Source: Trichoplax adhaerens
Lineage: Eukaryota; Placozoa; Uniplacotomia; Trichoplacea; Trichoplacidae
Direction: 5' to 3'
DNA length: 64,000 nt
Assembly (NCBI RefSeq): GCF_000150275.1
Contig: NW_002060952.1
Span: 2,165,128 to 2,229,127 of the forward strand
In this document: positions 12,035-25,468 of the stretch, in pieces
How positions within the stretch are numbered: position 1 is the stretch's first letter
Layout: each line of letters starts with the position of its first letter
Translations under genes and position numbers: made by a program
Notes under the pieces: model-generated
What the model was told of the DNA's origin: nothing
Seen by the model: the letters and a program-made list of their open reading frames with translations, nothing else
The model's database searches: none

Positions 12035-14806
12035 GGAGATCTTGGTTAAGCCAAATTTGTCAGCAGCGATGAAAATGGAAGTAGAGAAACAGCGGGAGAG
12101 AAAAAAAATGAAAACTTACTTACTGTTAAGAAATCTAATCTAAGCAAGTTAATGCAAAAGTATAGATGTTAAATACATCTCTACCAATCAAAGGACAACC
12201 TGACAAACCATAGCCTCTCTTCGTCAATGTTGTTTAAACTAATAAAAGCTGTCAATAATTAAGACGTAGGATATAATAGAACCAATGAATCAGAACGGTG
12301 TGGTGACTAATAAACTGATACCACGCGCTAACAACATCATTAATTGATGCTTTTGTTTCTGCATTTTTTCAATGAAATTCCCCTTAGTTAAATCTGTACC
12401 CATTCATTTTATGGAGCGTTATTGATTCTTAACTATACTGATAGACAAAATTGCGTAATTTTGCTTATATTCATTCTCAATTTTTAGCCAATATAATCAT
12501 CGAATAACTAAGTACAGCCGACTAAAAAATTTTATTTAATGATCTATCCAATGGAAAGTGAAATTAGTATTTCTGCCGATTACACAGATAGTTCATGATA
12601 TTACGTAAATCAAATGAGGATTGAAACGAAACTATTGAATTTGAACTTTCGTAACACATGTTTAGCAGTGCCAGCATGATAACATATCATAAATCAATCT
12701 ATATTCACCTTCACCTGGTAGTGTTTTCGCAAGTAATCTAAAAACTATCCTCTTACATTCATCAACCACCTTCATTTACACATGATCATTATTCAAATAA
12801 GACAATTGAAAATGATGAATTATTCTCTTTTTGACATTTGCTGAGCAAATTATAGTCTGCAATTTTTGACTAACGTATTATGTAATCAATTTACCAAAGC
12901 CTTCGGATAGTCATTAAGTCATTGTACAATTTATGATAGTGAGAAATATTGACAGCAACAATATTGTTCATCGTTAGAGAAAGAGATGGCTATTGGTTGC
13001 TTTGACAGTAGGACGCGATTAATTTAATTCAATGAATAGAATTTTAGTATGATTGCATCACTATAAGCATTTATTGTCTGACTTTAAACGGAAAATTTTT
13101 TCTGGAACAGGATTTGGGGCATTATGATTCTTTCACAACCATAGGCTACCACATTGCTAAATGAAAAATAATAGTAATTCAAATATGGTATGAATGTGTC
13201 AATAGAGATATCCGATTATCAATTTTCATATTACAGAATGTAAATTACATCATTTCTGATATCTATTTTACTCTATTGGATTCATAGTTAATGCCAGGGA
13301 CTTTATAAATTAGCCTTAAATATTGATATTGCGGCTATAGTAAAATGACTGGATTACGATTCCAAGGTATTGAAGCGTTTACTTTCGTAGTACTGTAGTT
13401 TGATAACTACTCAAAATGTTGAAGTAAACCTTATAACTGACGAAATCAACATTGCTATGATTTTGAATAAGAATTCATATTTATTTCTTGATCATTTCCC
13501 TTATGATAAAGTGTAAACATATACATACATGTTTGCGAGTATCTTAATCTAAAAGAATAGTATAAAAATACGAGTATATTCGTACATCCCTCAAAAATCT
13601 ATCCACTTACTCTCTTACGAATCTCCTTTTGCATATAATCAATGATATTGGACATAGCTTCTAGCAAGAAGTAATGTAATACCACATCGATTACAATTTT
13701 TGAAGTTTAATATTAATGTTTTGAGTCGATTTTACGATTATATTTAATAGTGAGATTATTACCGTCACCGTATTCGATTCTCACATACATGGAATATAGT
13801 ATAGCAATACAGTATATATTATGCTTTTAGCATACATGCTAAATTACATAAGCTAATATTCTAATAGCTATATTGGAAACATTAATAAAGATAAAGGTCC
13901 AATTTTTCATTAAAAGAATTAATGGAAAGATTACGCTAGAAATAGCGAGACTGTAATGTCAGCTACTACTTTATAGAATATCGGTACCCCTATTTATTCA
14001 GATTAAAGAAATCGTACCCGCGCAATCAGTTCCATTTCAGTTCACTCATTAGTTATTCCTTTTGTATTGCTATGAGAGAAGTAATCAAGCGTTGTCAGAT
14101 ATAGCTACGAAAAGCTAGCTAATAAATGGCTGTAGAGATATTTCTTACAGTCTGATACTGTACTTTTAATTGCCTAACTAATTTATGAAACATTGATGCC
14201 TTGTATAAATATTTTAATTTATTAAACAATTGCAAAAGATAAATAATTATTTTAGTTGCTGAAAAAATTTAGAAAGGGTTTACTTAATTCAGTAGATTAC
14301 TCAGTTGGAATTTGTCGAATTATTATTTAGCATGTTATTCCTTTCAAGAATTGTAATTTGATATCATATTTGAAGATAATCTTGGTTTGGTGTACGTACG
14401 TATATACTAAGGATAGTGTAAATATCCGGTGAGCATGATTTTATTTTCAACCACCTTTATTTTTGTGCAGTGAAGCATGTTTATGCCTACTTGCTTATGA
14501 TGTAATACTGGCTTTAAAATTCATGTTAGAAACTTCCTACTGGCGGTGATTGAACTAGAATCTTTGCAGAATTTGCGACTTATTCAATTTCATCTCGCTG
14601 TAGCTTTTGCATTACTGCTGTATTTGGAATTGACAGCAACTGTAATTTGCTATCAATCATTTCTGTTTCTACTACCAGTCTTGTCAGTCCATATTTTAAA
14701 ATCTGCAGCACCATGATGAATATTGATACCTCTCATTCAATCTACTAAACATATCAAAGCTCAATTTTAGTATAATACCTTCAGCTAAAGTAGTATAGAA
14801 GCGAAA

Positions 14807-15008
14807 ATGAATAAAATTGATGAGCGTTTACTAGACCTAATCACTTTGTACGGATCTATTAATGAGTATGATTCATTTCAAGGTAAAATTAATATCTCAA
14901 ATTGTATCTTATAAATTTTTAATCAAAATCAACTAAGTGATTCAACTATTAGTAAATATTAGAATTAATGACATATTTTAACTTTAGATAGTGATTAGTA
15001 AAGCGTGA
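14807..15008 (+). CDS. Possible two-exon micro-ORF (28 codons), unrecognised
   Basis: An ATG in reasonable context (gcgaaaATGa) opens MNKIDERLLDLITLYG and continues to residue 25. It is followed by a GTAAAA donor (exon 14807-14882). The next good acceptor, ttttaactttag, joins in phase at 14998 and reads three residues to a TAG ending at 15008. The first exon looks protein-like, but the predicted product is only 28 residues. It may be the first exon of a longer gene whose other exons I could not place, or chance. No family is recognised. Confidence 0.18.
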
Positions 15009-17304
15009 CTGAACAGTATTCACCAAATAATATACTTGTAGTTAAGTATTTCCTTACCAATATGTATTAGATATTAAAATTGAAGATTTAAAAATGTTGT
15101 AATGGCGACAAACTATTCGCAACTGGATTCTAATACTAAAATTTCGGCTTCTGTCTTTATTATTGCTCTTTGCATTTAGTAAAGATTGAATATGTAGCTA
15201 TATACTGTACGCTCGTATAGATTAATTCCTAACCCGAACCCTATATTGCAACACTGACATTTGACACTAAATTGTTAGAAAGGTTATCGCCGACATTCAG
15301 TCTCATGTACTGGCGCGAACATGATTGTCGTAAATTAAATTCGGCCCTGACAATTGATTTTGTAAAGAATATTCGATCAATGGAATTAAACTCTTAATCA
15401 CATAGTAGCGATGAAGCAATACGGTACACTAACCACATGTCTGTAGCAAAAATGAGGCACAACTGTTAGTGGCTTTGCTGATCATATGAGTATTTTTGCT
15501 TTAATTAGTAAAACTACGATTCATGGATAGCATAGCGGTCTTGTTCAATTTCCCATCATTCATACTTAGGATAACGTTGCGAAATACTGCCCATCAGCTT
15601 GCAAAGCGTAGAGCAATCTTCCTAAACTTAAAGTTGAGGGCAACTAGTCATAACACTATATTAGTCCTGCAGTTAATTAATTATTGGCTTCTTTATTATA
15701 TTATCTCATTCATGAATAAAACTGTTAATGGTTCAAGGCAGTGCAATAGTGAACTTGGTTAATTCTTTCTTTGAAATCTTACAGTGCTCAATACTGGCAT
15801 ACGCATTGAGTCATTTGATTTACAGTTATTGAATGCGTAGAATAGACTCAACTTTAGTGAGACTTGATTGCAAGATTATTACTAATTCAATCCGGCGTAC
15901 ATGTCTATTATCGCTGCACTACTTTACGTGAAGAAATAGTACATTACAAATCAGACTTTCCATTTTTGTTACTTTTTGATCGCTATTATTACTCTTGGTA
16001 AATCATACTGAAAGCTTTGTATAAGCTATTCAATACTAGGATATAAACAGATAGAGAATAGAGTGCAATTTGCTATTGAACCAGTGTTATTAGTTGAGCT
16101 TGAATAAAAAAAAAAAAATAGTAAACGATTAAAGGATTAAATTAGAATCGATCCGTATTCAATTTTTGCATTGCTAAACTAACAGCTAGCTTATAGTAGC
16201 ATTGTCAATAAAACTTTATCGGTATATCCTTGATCTAGGACACTTATGGATTGATTATTACGCTTTCTAGCTCTCATCATCATAGAGGATCGGCTTTACT
16301 GAGCTGTATTAAGGTACGTTCACATGATGAATTTTTTTCAGGACTACCACCAGGACTCTAGTTCAATCATGTATTTTTGTTTTCGGCAAAGATACTCCAG
16401 GGCATGGGCTAAACAATATCTTTCCTATTGTCTCAACCCTAAGTCGTTTAATTTCTTAACAGAATAATGAAATCGAAACGTAATAAACTCATTGTTATTT
16501 AAAACATGGAAAAAAAAATATGGAAAGGATACTTGTACACGTCTCTATCTTTCAAATAATAAAATTTTCGGCTTCCAATCAAGTGGAAAATAACAATAGT
16601 TGCAACTGTATTTTGCAAATTGCTATTATCTTTTATCATTAATTTGACCGGAAAAAGGCAGCAATTAACTAAACGTATTCATAGTATTATTGTTGAATCT
16701 TGATGAATTCATCGATTGTGTAGATACGCTAGCAGACGCTTATAATTATATGATATTCTTCTAAGCTTTTCAGTAAATTTCGACATGAATCCATTTTAGA
16801 ATGGAAGGATTTCAGCCCACTGCCATTTAAGCGAATAGAGGAAAGGTCAAAGGTCTGATATGAAAGCATAACGCTACATGCTACAGTAAACTCTTTTTAA
16901 TCCCTCCCTATCCTAGTCCATATTCCTATGTTTTCGATTGGTTGCAACCATTGCTAAACTAAAAAAAAAATCTTGTGTATGACTTTCTTTTATCTTAGAC
17001 ATTTTTCTTGGGCAGGTCCAGTTATAATTTTATGACCATTAAATACTAAAGACGTTAGTATTTTATACTACTGTATATCACATTTTAATACTATGTCTTT
17101 CAAACTGAATGTATCGATAGCTAGTTTTATTGTCTGATATATATTTACAGTGCGGAGATTAAGGGAAATTTGAAGTTTTTCAACATCGACTTAATATACA
17201 AAGTACTATAGCATCAAGTCGTCATTTATCTCCTTATTTATACCAAATTTCTTTGAATGAAACTTACTTAGGCCGAGTAATATCGCCTTTCCTTGACGGA
17301 GAAT

Positions 17305-17672
17305 AATGATCAATGACGAACGATAGTCAAATTCTGCAAAGCCTGTAGTAAAGCCCTGTACTGTACGTAGTATTTGTTATAAGAAGGAATAAAGTAAACC
17401 ACTAAATCTTCATTTGACCATTTTACAATGTTAAGCAAGCATCGCGTTTAATCTCTAAAGTTTGCTATTATTCTCATTCTAGGGGAAAATGATCAGTGAC
17501 GAACGATAGTAAAATTCTGCAGAGTTTGTAGTAAAGTCTTATACTGTATTTAGTATTTGGTATAAGAAGGAATAAAGTAAATCATTCAATCTTCATTAGA
17601 TCACTTTACAATGTCCAGCAAGTACAGTATCGCGTTTGATCTCGAAAAAATTTGCTTCTATTCTCATTCTAG
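17305..17672. repeat. ~182-bp tandem duplication
   Basis: Two adjacent diverged copies, 17305-17481 and 17487-17672, share aatgatca, gtgacgaacgatagt, ataagaaggaataaagtaaa and the terminal word attctcattctag. Differences are scattered substitutions and small indels, so the duplication is not recent. Nothing in either copy resembles a gene. Confidence 0.85.
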
Positions 17673-19343
17673 ATGCAGTACTTTTATTAGAGGTTTTATC
17701 GTGGATCCTTGTTTCACGTTACAGGCACTCCTATTTACAGTCTACTGTCTAGTAGTTGCTGATTTTTTATTTTTTGGTAGTAGTCCTTGATCATGGCTAA
17801 TCTTTTCGTTAACTTTCTGTACCGCAATTATGAATATCAACATTAGGTTTGAAAGCGGTAAAATGTCCTCTAGGGTACAACAATTTTCCCTTGTAGAGGT
17901 GTTAATTTTTACCTATCGATAATCCAATCTTGACTGATGATGATGACAAATGGTTATCAACTATCAAGCAAAACACCTTGTGATTTGCAACCATGTTGCC
18001 ATATGTATTGTACTGAGCAAAGCCATAATGTTTAATGAAGTTATCCAATCGATCAAGCATCGTCCATTTGAATGGATCGTTTAAGCAATTTGATCTTCAA
18101 CAATAGTATCAGACTCATTAATAATAATAATAATACACTACAGTATATCGACGTCATGATCACCTGTATCTTAACTGGTTATTTCTAGCGTAGTCCTTGC
18201 TACAGAGGCAAACATGGCCAACATTCCTGCGTTACGCAGCACAAGTTTCGTTAATTACTGAGAAAGTAAAAAATCGATTTATTATCGATTTTATTCTTTT
18301 GAATATATAATGTCTAGGTAAATTGCATTGTTTCGAGTAACTGAGCATAAACAAGCATGCAAATAAAGTAAAAATAGTCGAGTCATGTTGAATGAGATTG
18401 GTACTGGTACAGACATCTTCAGCGAGAATTTCAAGTGATCATTTTTCATTTCAACTGATGATCTAACGTTATCAATATTGAAATCCAACTACTCTCTTCA
18501 CTTATTTTCGTATTAGTTCATTATTACACCACATGATCTTTTACATTTCGATATTTCAAGTTGTTGGGCTGCTGTATCGTCCATATTGGATTGTATTGTG
18601 CAATCCTATCAAGGTTAATGTAATCGATACTTTCTAGCGTACGATATTCCCGAGGATGGAAACAAATCATCGCTCAAAATATATTTTTAAAGTAAACGAT
18701 TGAAAGAATGACATACAAGTACAATCTATTTATTTTACTTATTTTACTACAGCACTGCACTGTATGATGAGATATTGATAAAAATGAATGGAAAGTCAAA
18801 TTAAGTTTCTGGAGATGGTATATATAATTACCAAGAAAATGATCCGATCACGTTATAATTTAGTAATAATAACATACATGTTAGTTTTGAAGGAAAGATG
18901 GGCAAAAAATAATGCAATAAAACAGTGAAAATACTTATGGATAGGGTCATTGGTTTGTTCATTATTATCATCTTCCGTTTAGGATAAAATGCAAACAGGA
19001 GATTGTATAGTACACACGTACAGTAGTTGGAGTTGGCTAGTTTCATAACATTTGGTCTATTGAAATTGAAGTAATATACTAGTAGATATTGGTTGATATT
19101 ATTATGATGGGCTACAGACAAGTTGATCTATTAAGACGAACAGATCATTACTTTACACTGTTATCCAGTAGCCTGTACTTATCACATCCAAGAGAATTGG
19201 TCAAATATTGATTGATTCATCATTATAATTACAGTTTTTCTAGTTTGAAAAGGGAAAAACTATTTTCATTTCCTGTAGCCTGAGATAGTAATCGACTAAG
19301 CCAAGCGAGTTTATTCATGTTTTCCCTATTCTGCTTGCCTTCA

Positions 19344-19856
19344 TTACGATAAACGATTGTATCCAGCATCCTCTTCATCTTTCAGTAGGCCATACTTTCG
19401 ACGAATATCATCTCGCTTGGCTTGGCGTTCAACTTTACGTTGTTCATTTCGAGTGCGACGGCTCTCGATTTCAGCCAGATGACGTTGTTCTTCTTTCAGA
19501 TACTTTTTCTTATTCTTCCGACAACAACAACAATAAATAGTACACGAAATGGCAATAATCAAGACACCAGCGCCACTTGAAATAGCAATAATCAAGACAG
19601 TGGTAGAGAATAAGCATTGGCCTTGAAATGCATCCGCTTTAGGACATTCCGAATCTGGAGGGATAAAATGTTGAAAGGTTGGATTATAATACCAACATAC
19701 ATCCGTTTTACTGCAATAGTAGCAATGCTTGATGGCAACACAGTCACCACAGGTATTATTATGCGGGAAACAGTCGGCCTTGGATGGTTTTGTAGATTTA
19801 CCCTGGATAGGTAGTAAACTGCAAGCGAGTAAAACGATCCCAACTAGTCGCCACAT
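19344..19856 (-). CDS. PTTG1IP-like single-pass PSI-domain protein, copy C (170 aa, intronless)
   Basis: The copy closest in organisation to human PTTG1IP. Signal peptide at about 1-19; PSI-like domain with cysteines at 29, 36, 39, 45, 48, 54, 71 and 81; membrane helix at about 83-108; CCCC at 109-112; then a long charged, helix-prone tail rich in Glu, Arg and Lys. The tail ends KRDDIRRKYGLLKDEED, close to the human tail DEIRKKYGLFKEE. The last residues include GYNRL, a possible YxxL endosomal or lysosomal sorting signal. The whole protein is one exon. On the coding strand a GAAA-rich purine tract lies 50-105 bases before the ATG (about 19905-19960). This is probably the most functionally conserved member of the array. 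Confidence 0.93.
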   Translation of the reverse strand: MWRLVGIVLLACSLLPIQGKSTKPSKADCFPHNNTCGDCVAIKHCYYCSKTDVCWYYNPTFQHFIPPDSECPKADAFQGQCLFSTTVLIIAISSGAGVLIIAISCTIYCCCCRKNKKKYLKEEQRHLAEIESRRTRNEQRKVERQAKRDDIRRKYGLLKDEEDAGYNRLS

Positions 19857-20018
19857 ACTGTACTGTTATCAATAGCAATCTGAACTGTAGAATAAATCTT
19901 CTTTCCTTCCTTTCTTTCCTACTTTCTTTGCTTTCTTTCTTGTTCTTGTTGCCTTTTCCCCTTTCCAAGTGATCGTCAAGAAAGAATATCAAGCAGAAAG
20001 GTGTTGAGTCTTAAATAC

Positions 20019-20115
20019 TGTCCAGTACAGTACATTAGCTGCAATACTGGATTGTTATGCAGGGATGACTCAAGCAATACTGTATTGTACAGTGTACAGT
20101 GTACAGTGTACAGTA
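20019..20115. repeat. GTAC/cagtgtacagt repeat
   Basis: A run of gtacagt words with four tandem copies of a ~9-base unit near 20085-20113, related to the palindromic tract at 6907-7260. Symmetric on both strands and non-coding. Confidence 0.75.
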
Positions 20116-20173
20116 TACAGTACTGTACTCTTGATGAACCAGGTCGGAAAGGGAAATTCAGTCATTTTGCAAA

Positions 20174-20410
20174 ATGGCCTCTTTTGAAAGACTTTTTCCT
20201 TCCGTTTGCTTTCGCTTTCTCTTACTATAATCTCGGGGATTACTGTTTATGAACGAGGTCGGATGCGAAATCTGTCCTTTTGCAGAATGGCTGACTATTT
20301 TGCAAAATGACTATACAGCATGGCATTTTGCAAACTACCCGTTTTTGAAAGGCTTTTTCCGTCCGTTTGCCTTCGCTTTCTCTTACTATAATCTCGGGGA
20401 TTACTGTATA
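20174..20410. repeat. 161-bp direct duplication
   Basis: The block tttgaaag(a/g)ctttttcc(t/g)tccgtttgc, then ttcgctttctcttactataa and tctcggggattactgt, occurs twice. The word cttactataatctcgg starts at 20221 and 20382, giving a period of 161. The sequence between the copies is only partly conserved. Function is unknown. Confidence 0.85.
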
Positions 20411-21350
20411 TGGTAAGAGAAAGAGACGGTGGAAAGAATAAGGTAGAAATAAGGCAACATTATTTTAGTTGAGTAGTCCCTAACTGCTGTCAATCGACGG
20501 TAGATTTGCAGTAGATTGAGTAGTCCATGTATAGTACTGAAGGGCAGAGACTACAAAGTCCATGGAATAGAGGGTAGATTTTCAATGTCATTCACCATCA
20601 CATTAGTGTATCCTCCTAGTAGACTATCCTATTCGTTATGCCATTTCTGTGAGCCAATCTTCATCGGCATATGAACATACCATAAATACTGATACCATTG
20701 CTATGAGTGTATTTTGATAGACTATCCCATGACTGATGTCCTTGATATTCGTGGATTCTCATAGACTATCGCGTTACTTACTCGCATCTTATTTATACCA
20801 GTGGGTCCTCATAGACTATTGACTTCATGGGGATCGACCATAATAACTACAAGAGTCCATTTCCTTTTATAGAAAGACATTATTGTTAGGATCCTCCTTA
20901 GGAAATTCAACGGTATATCTATCATTCATATGGTCACAGTGATTAAAGTGCGAAAACGAAAGCGACAGCCACTCGGGCCTCGCTAGTCTCGCAATCATCC
21001 GTTGAAATCCAGGAAAGAAAAGCCTTAAAACTGGCCTTCTTTCTCCGGCACGAAATTGAGTTCAGTGACATGATACTGGACAAGCAACATTACTAGCTCC
21101 ACTAGGATAGTTGTCTTAATTAAAATAGAATGCCTTTAGCATTGAGGATACTAGAATGGATAATATGTTGTTCTTGTATGCTGGTAAGATAGTGCCTACT
21201 GAAAATTCAATATACCGTAAAATGACAGGATGAAATTGCTTTAGCATTGATTGAATTATGTCTGGCTATAGGCAACAGTTACTTCATTCCTCTGAATAGA
21301 TCATACAGCTCTTAATCATTCGCTTTCCAATACAATAATGTACATCAATT

Positions 21351-21964
21351 ATGTCGATAGTAAGAAGCTTTGCCGATGATTCGCATATTGCAGGTTACAG
21401 TATTCCAAACCAATCTCGATTTGAAGGATTAAATGATTTTGGTAAGCTATTACTATTGCTTACTTGTAATACCACCGATATCTTAACTTTAACTACCGGC
21501 ATAATAAAGATATATCCTTTAGTCTAACTACAAATGTAGTCAACACGAATGGATGATAATTTCAGGAAAGATGCAAAAGGTGATAAACATTTAATACCGG
21601 AAATAGCTATGCATCCAATGAATACAGCTAAAGATCTAATAACGAGTGCATACAGTAAAATATATAAAGATATTCATGGATCTCCTTCACCGAGAGAGGT
21701 TCTCATCTTATCACATACTCCAAAATCGACGAGATACGATAAAAAAAAGATAAACGTAGTTTTCTGAATAATTATGATCTGCATCGAATACGACTATCGC
21801 GAGATAAACTTAGAGTAGACTGGAATTCTATGAAGATAAATCAGAATGCCTTACGAGCAAGATACGACAGCATTCAAAACAGCGGAGTTATTGGAATGAG
21901 TTATGCGTATGATATGGATGAAGATCACAACCTTTTTGTGGCATCAAAGATGATTTTATACTAG
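21351..21964 (+). CDS. Unrecognised protein gene with a frame break at an A8 run
   Basis: Exon 1 (21351-21441) starts MSIVRSFADDSHIAGYSIPN and ends at a GTAAGC donor. Exon 2 runs from about 21571 to a TAG ending at 21964. Two long protein-like segments in exon 2 lie in different frames. The switch falls at a run of eight A (21741-21748); a run of nine would give one frame of about 161 codons in total. The first part contains IHGSPSPREVLILSH, the second DKLRVDWNSMKINQ and GVIGMSYAYDMDEDHN. The protein is hydrophilic with no membrane segment or signal peptide. The phase-correct acceptor at 21569-21570 is weaker than ttttcag at 21565, so the junction is uncertain. Likely a real gene with an assembly indel; otherwise a recent pseudogene. 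No family recognised. It is the only plus-strand gene in this half of the window. Confidence 0.55.
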
Positions 21965-24900
21965 TGCAAATAAACGCATTGGCATTTGCAGTTAATAGAA
22001 TTATGAAGTTTGCGATACATAGATAAAATTAAATATTCAAACAATATCTATATCATCAATCTAAAGATAGACAGAACAAGAAATGCTATAATTAATTAAA
22101 TTTTATAAATGAATGCAATCCTATGAACGAATAAGAAAAATCGAGTAAACAATTCAAATTTTTATCTAAAAGTTTGCATTATTAAAAGAGTCATTCGGGT
22201 TAGGGTTATCTAGTCACTTTTAGTCGACAAGCAGTTTATAATTGTTTTCACAAGATAAATCAATCGATCAAGGCTAGATTGACAATTGTAATATCGACAA
22301 GAAAGGGACGTATAATCACAAACTGATGTGGCTACAACTATATCACTGCATGGAAACCATAATAGAAAGCTAGAATAGCAGTAATGCTTCAATGTCTAGC
22401 TTGTTAATTTAACATATCTTCTTTTTCTGTCTTACAGTATCGTATTCCCCCCCCCCCCCAACACCGCATAACAGAGATTCACCATGGATAATAAATATAA
22501 TCGATACTTTATACCTATCACTGAGCCATACTAAGTCTATACATATTGTACAGCTGTAGTGCTACTTGAATGATTTTATTGAGTTTTAAAGACTCACTAA
22601 TATGAGCTAGCAAATGGTAGACTCTATCTGAATACAGATTTAACCTTATCATCCTATTTCTGAAATCCATCGCGATCATGTTGTTGTAATACTGACATTA
22701 TTACTACTAGTCAACTACCCGTTGGAATGAACGGGAACCTATACTACACAAAACACATTACACTCAAATAAAATTCAGAGCTAGGCTATCATACTACGTA
22801 TGAATTCCTTCTTAGTGTGAAATAGCTAGCTTACAATTTTATGTAGTTATTATATGACAACGTAGTAAGAAATACTAAAAGTGTAATCAAATTTTTAAAG
22901 CATATTATCTAACATGGTTAGAATCATTTAACAAACTTCTAAATTTATCAATATCCAACCTAAGCAACTTTTGATATGAAGGTAAAGTTGCATTTCTTAA
23001 TTATAGATAGTATAGGGTAACGTCGCAGATACAACTAAAAGAACCCATATCAAGAAACTACCTTTCAATAAATAGAGGAGATAGCATAGCAGCTTGAGAA
23101 AAAATATGAGATTTCAACTACGGAAGTACAATGACTTTATTCATCAGCTTAATAACACCAATCTAGCTAACAAAAATTCGAATTGTTTTTATTCACTGTG
23201 TAACTTTCGTGTACAATGGTGTAATAGTTACACCTAGAATTAAAATGAAATATAATCCAATAATCAATAATAAAGCGACCAATTAACTGATACAATTGCA
23301 TCAGAGACATGTCTAGCACAAGATAGACAAATATGCGTATCCATATTAATTAAGCGATAGCAGACTGATAGCTAAATGCTAGCCGGAATTACTTAAAGCG
23401 TTAGTATACTTCCAATAACATAAGATAGTATTTATATCAATACTAAACGTAGAGAGATTTTAAGACAAAGTTGGACTATTTAGTCAGCTACAGTATCCAT
23501 TCCAATCAAGCTATGCCTCTACTGCATGGCATTGAAGACTAATATCAACAAATCATTAACATAATGTAGGAATGAATCAGCCAATGTTTAATAAACGCTT
23601 TGTGGATGCATCAGGTTAATTAACGTAACAATTGCATTTCCAAAATAATGACTGTTTATGGTAATAAAGTCATAATAATGTCAACTTGATTAATGAGATT
23701 AAGGTTATAATCGTTTAATACTTTTGATTAACCAATTAAATTATTTTCCGTAGTCCTAACTTAATCTACGTAGAAGAAAAAATTTTATAAAGTGAATGCC
23801 AATTCAGGATTTTAAGCGGTTTCAATTAGATCTATTTTTCTGATTATAATTATACATGATTTAACAATATTGATGATAATAAAGGTAAAGTAGTATGAGC
23901 TTGAAGTTAATATGGATAGTTATCAATGCAATAGTAATGATGTTTGAAATGAAAACATAATGGACGAGTACTAACGGATCGGTAAATGATAAAAGGACCT
24001 AATTAGCAATATTTGCAATAGCAGCGAAGAACTATAGCCTGTTGTTATTATCTATTATTTTTTACGTATCAACAGCGGCATGTGCTTCTAGTTTACCACA
24101 TAAAACAAAATTCTATTTAACAACTTGGAAAAAAATAATTTTAATGTCTAGAAATTTCAATTTTACAAGTAACTCCATCTGTTGACTATAGAAGCATCAA
24201 TAACGGCTTGAAATAAGAGTAATGACCGAAATGCTTTAGATTAATAGGAGTTAAAATATACAGCGTAACAAGTGATATTAGCCCTGGAAAGATCATTTTT
24301 CAAAATATAACGGAAATACGTCACTACAATAGCGTATCCAAAGTGATATATACGATACAAGTAATTAGATATCCATCATGCTGAAATAAGTGCATCCATG
24401 AGCATTTTATCCTGTTTCTTTAAGCCAAGATTATAGCAAACGATAAGCAATCTTGTTAATATAGTTTTCATGTATTTTGAGCGTAAAGCGAGAGATATCA
24501 ATAGATAAAAATGCATGGAAAGAACATGGACTACATTATACTTATTCGATGTAATCTTATATCCTAACGTTACGCTTAAAAATAAACTTAACTCCATCCT
24601 AGCGATACTAATATGAACATCTTTGCAAAAGACAAGTATAAAAAAGGAATTTGACTTACTAAATTATCTTAATTTTTGTGCATGTTACATTTACTTTACA
24701 ATTTTGGATTAAGTTATGTTACGATGGCCGATGCATTAGTTATAAATTAAGAATGGAATAAAGAAATAGAATAAATTATTTCTAAATTCCTGTATTTCAA
24801 GCTATAATAAAAATACAAAATCAAGCTGTTGACAAAGGAAAATCTTAGAGTAATCGGATTTAAATACTTTTACCGCAACGGCATATTTTTCTATCTTTTT

Positions 24901-25468
24901 TTACTACGTATCCGTTATGATTCATATGTAATATCATCATCAATTAATTTTTTCGTTACTGAAGCATTCATAACATGACAATAATATTTCATTTACAGAA
25001 AGTACACATCTTAATCCTTTGAGTCATGAATTATTGATATATGAATTACATGCGACTGCTGTAAGCTATATTACTTATGAATTACTCAAGGAATTATGAT
25101 CAAAACTCTTACATCAAAGCATGATAAGTTTTATCAAACATTACTATATATAAGTCTAGTATCATGATTAATATTAATCGATACAGATGTAATATCTACG
25201 CTTTGAAGCAGATAAAAAAACTAGCAACATGTTGATTTAAGGTTTATAGTATGCAGGTTAAATTATATGATTTTTTCAGTATGAAAGATTGCCACAGTTA
25301 CTTCATAATTAACTTTAAGGCAGGATCATCTACCCAACGAAGAAAAACTAATCTATATACTGTACAATTCTGATCTTCATGCAATATCCTTGAGAATAAA
25401 GGAGGAAATAAAATTTTCTTGTACATACAAGCAGATGATGAAATCCTATTCTACCTAGAGAACCATTC
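21965..25468. other. 3.5-kb interval without a supportable gene
   Basis: AT-rich. Contains a run of 11 C (about 22447-22457). The minus frame at 24376-24597 (73 codons) starts MELSLFLSVTLGYK and could be read as a signal-like start, but no domain or splice partner is visible. I see nothing else. Confidence 0.5.

Larger units (their letters stand above)
12035..19343. other. 7.3-kb gene-poor interval
   Basis: No confident gene. A possible two-exon micro-ORF (14807-15008) and a tandem duplication (17305-17672) are listed separately. ORFs at plus 15523-15762 and minus 18291-18488 and 18828-19121 show no signal, domain or splice partners and look like chance. A (taa)n microsatellite sits near 18119-18134 and an A12 run near 16107. 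Confidence 0.5.
19857..21350. other. Repeat-rich spacer
   Basis: Contains the purine/pyrimidine tract 5' of PTTG1IP-like copy C, a GTAC repeat (20019-20115), a 161-bp duplication (20174-20410), and at about 20600-20840 four scattered copies of the word tagactat with similar surroundings. A 42-codon minus-strand frame near 20930-21075 is too weak to call. Confidence 0.5.

Noticed and set aside
15523-15762. 79-codon plus-strand ORF
   Set aside because: No homology recognised, no splice partners, low-complexity hydrophobic composition; most likely chance.
18828-19121. 97-codon minus-strand ORF
   Set aside because: Composition like AT-rich random sequence; lies between genes with no signal peptide or domain.
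19592-19992. Overlapping ORFs on both strands around PTTG1IP-like copy C
   Set aside because: Frames overlapping the real coding sequence or the purine tract; they lack independent features.
22447-22457. C11 run as a structural element
   Set aside because: A single homopolymer without G-rich partner runs on either strand; probably slippage or sequencing related.
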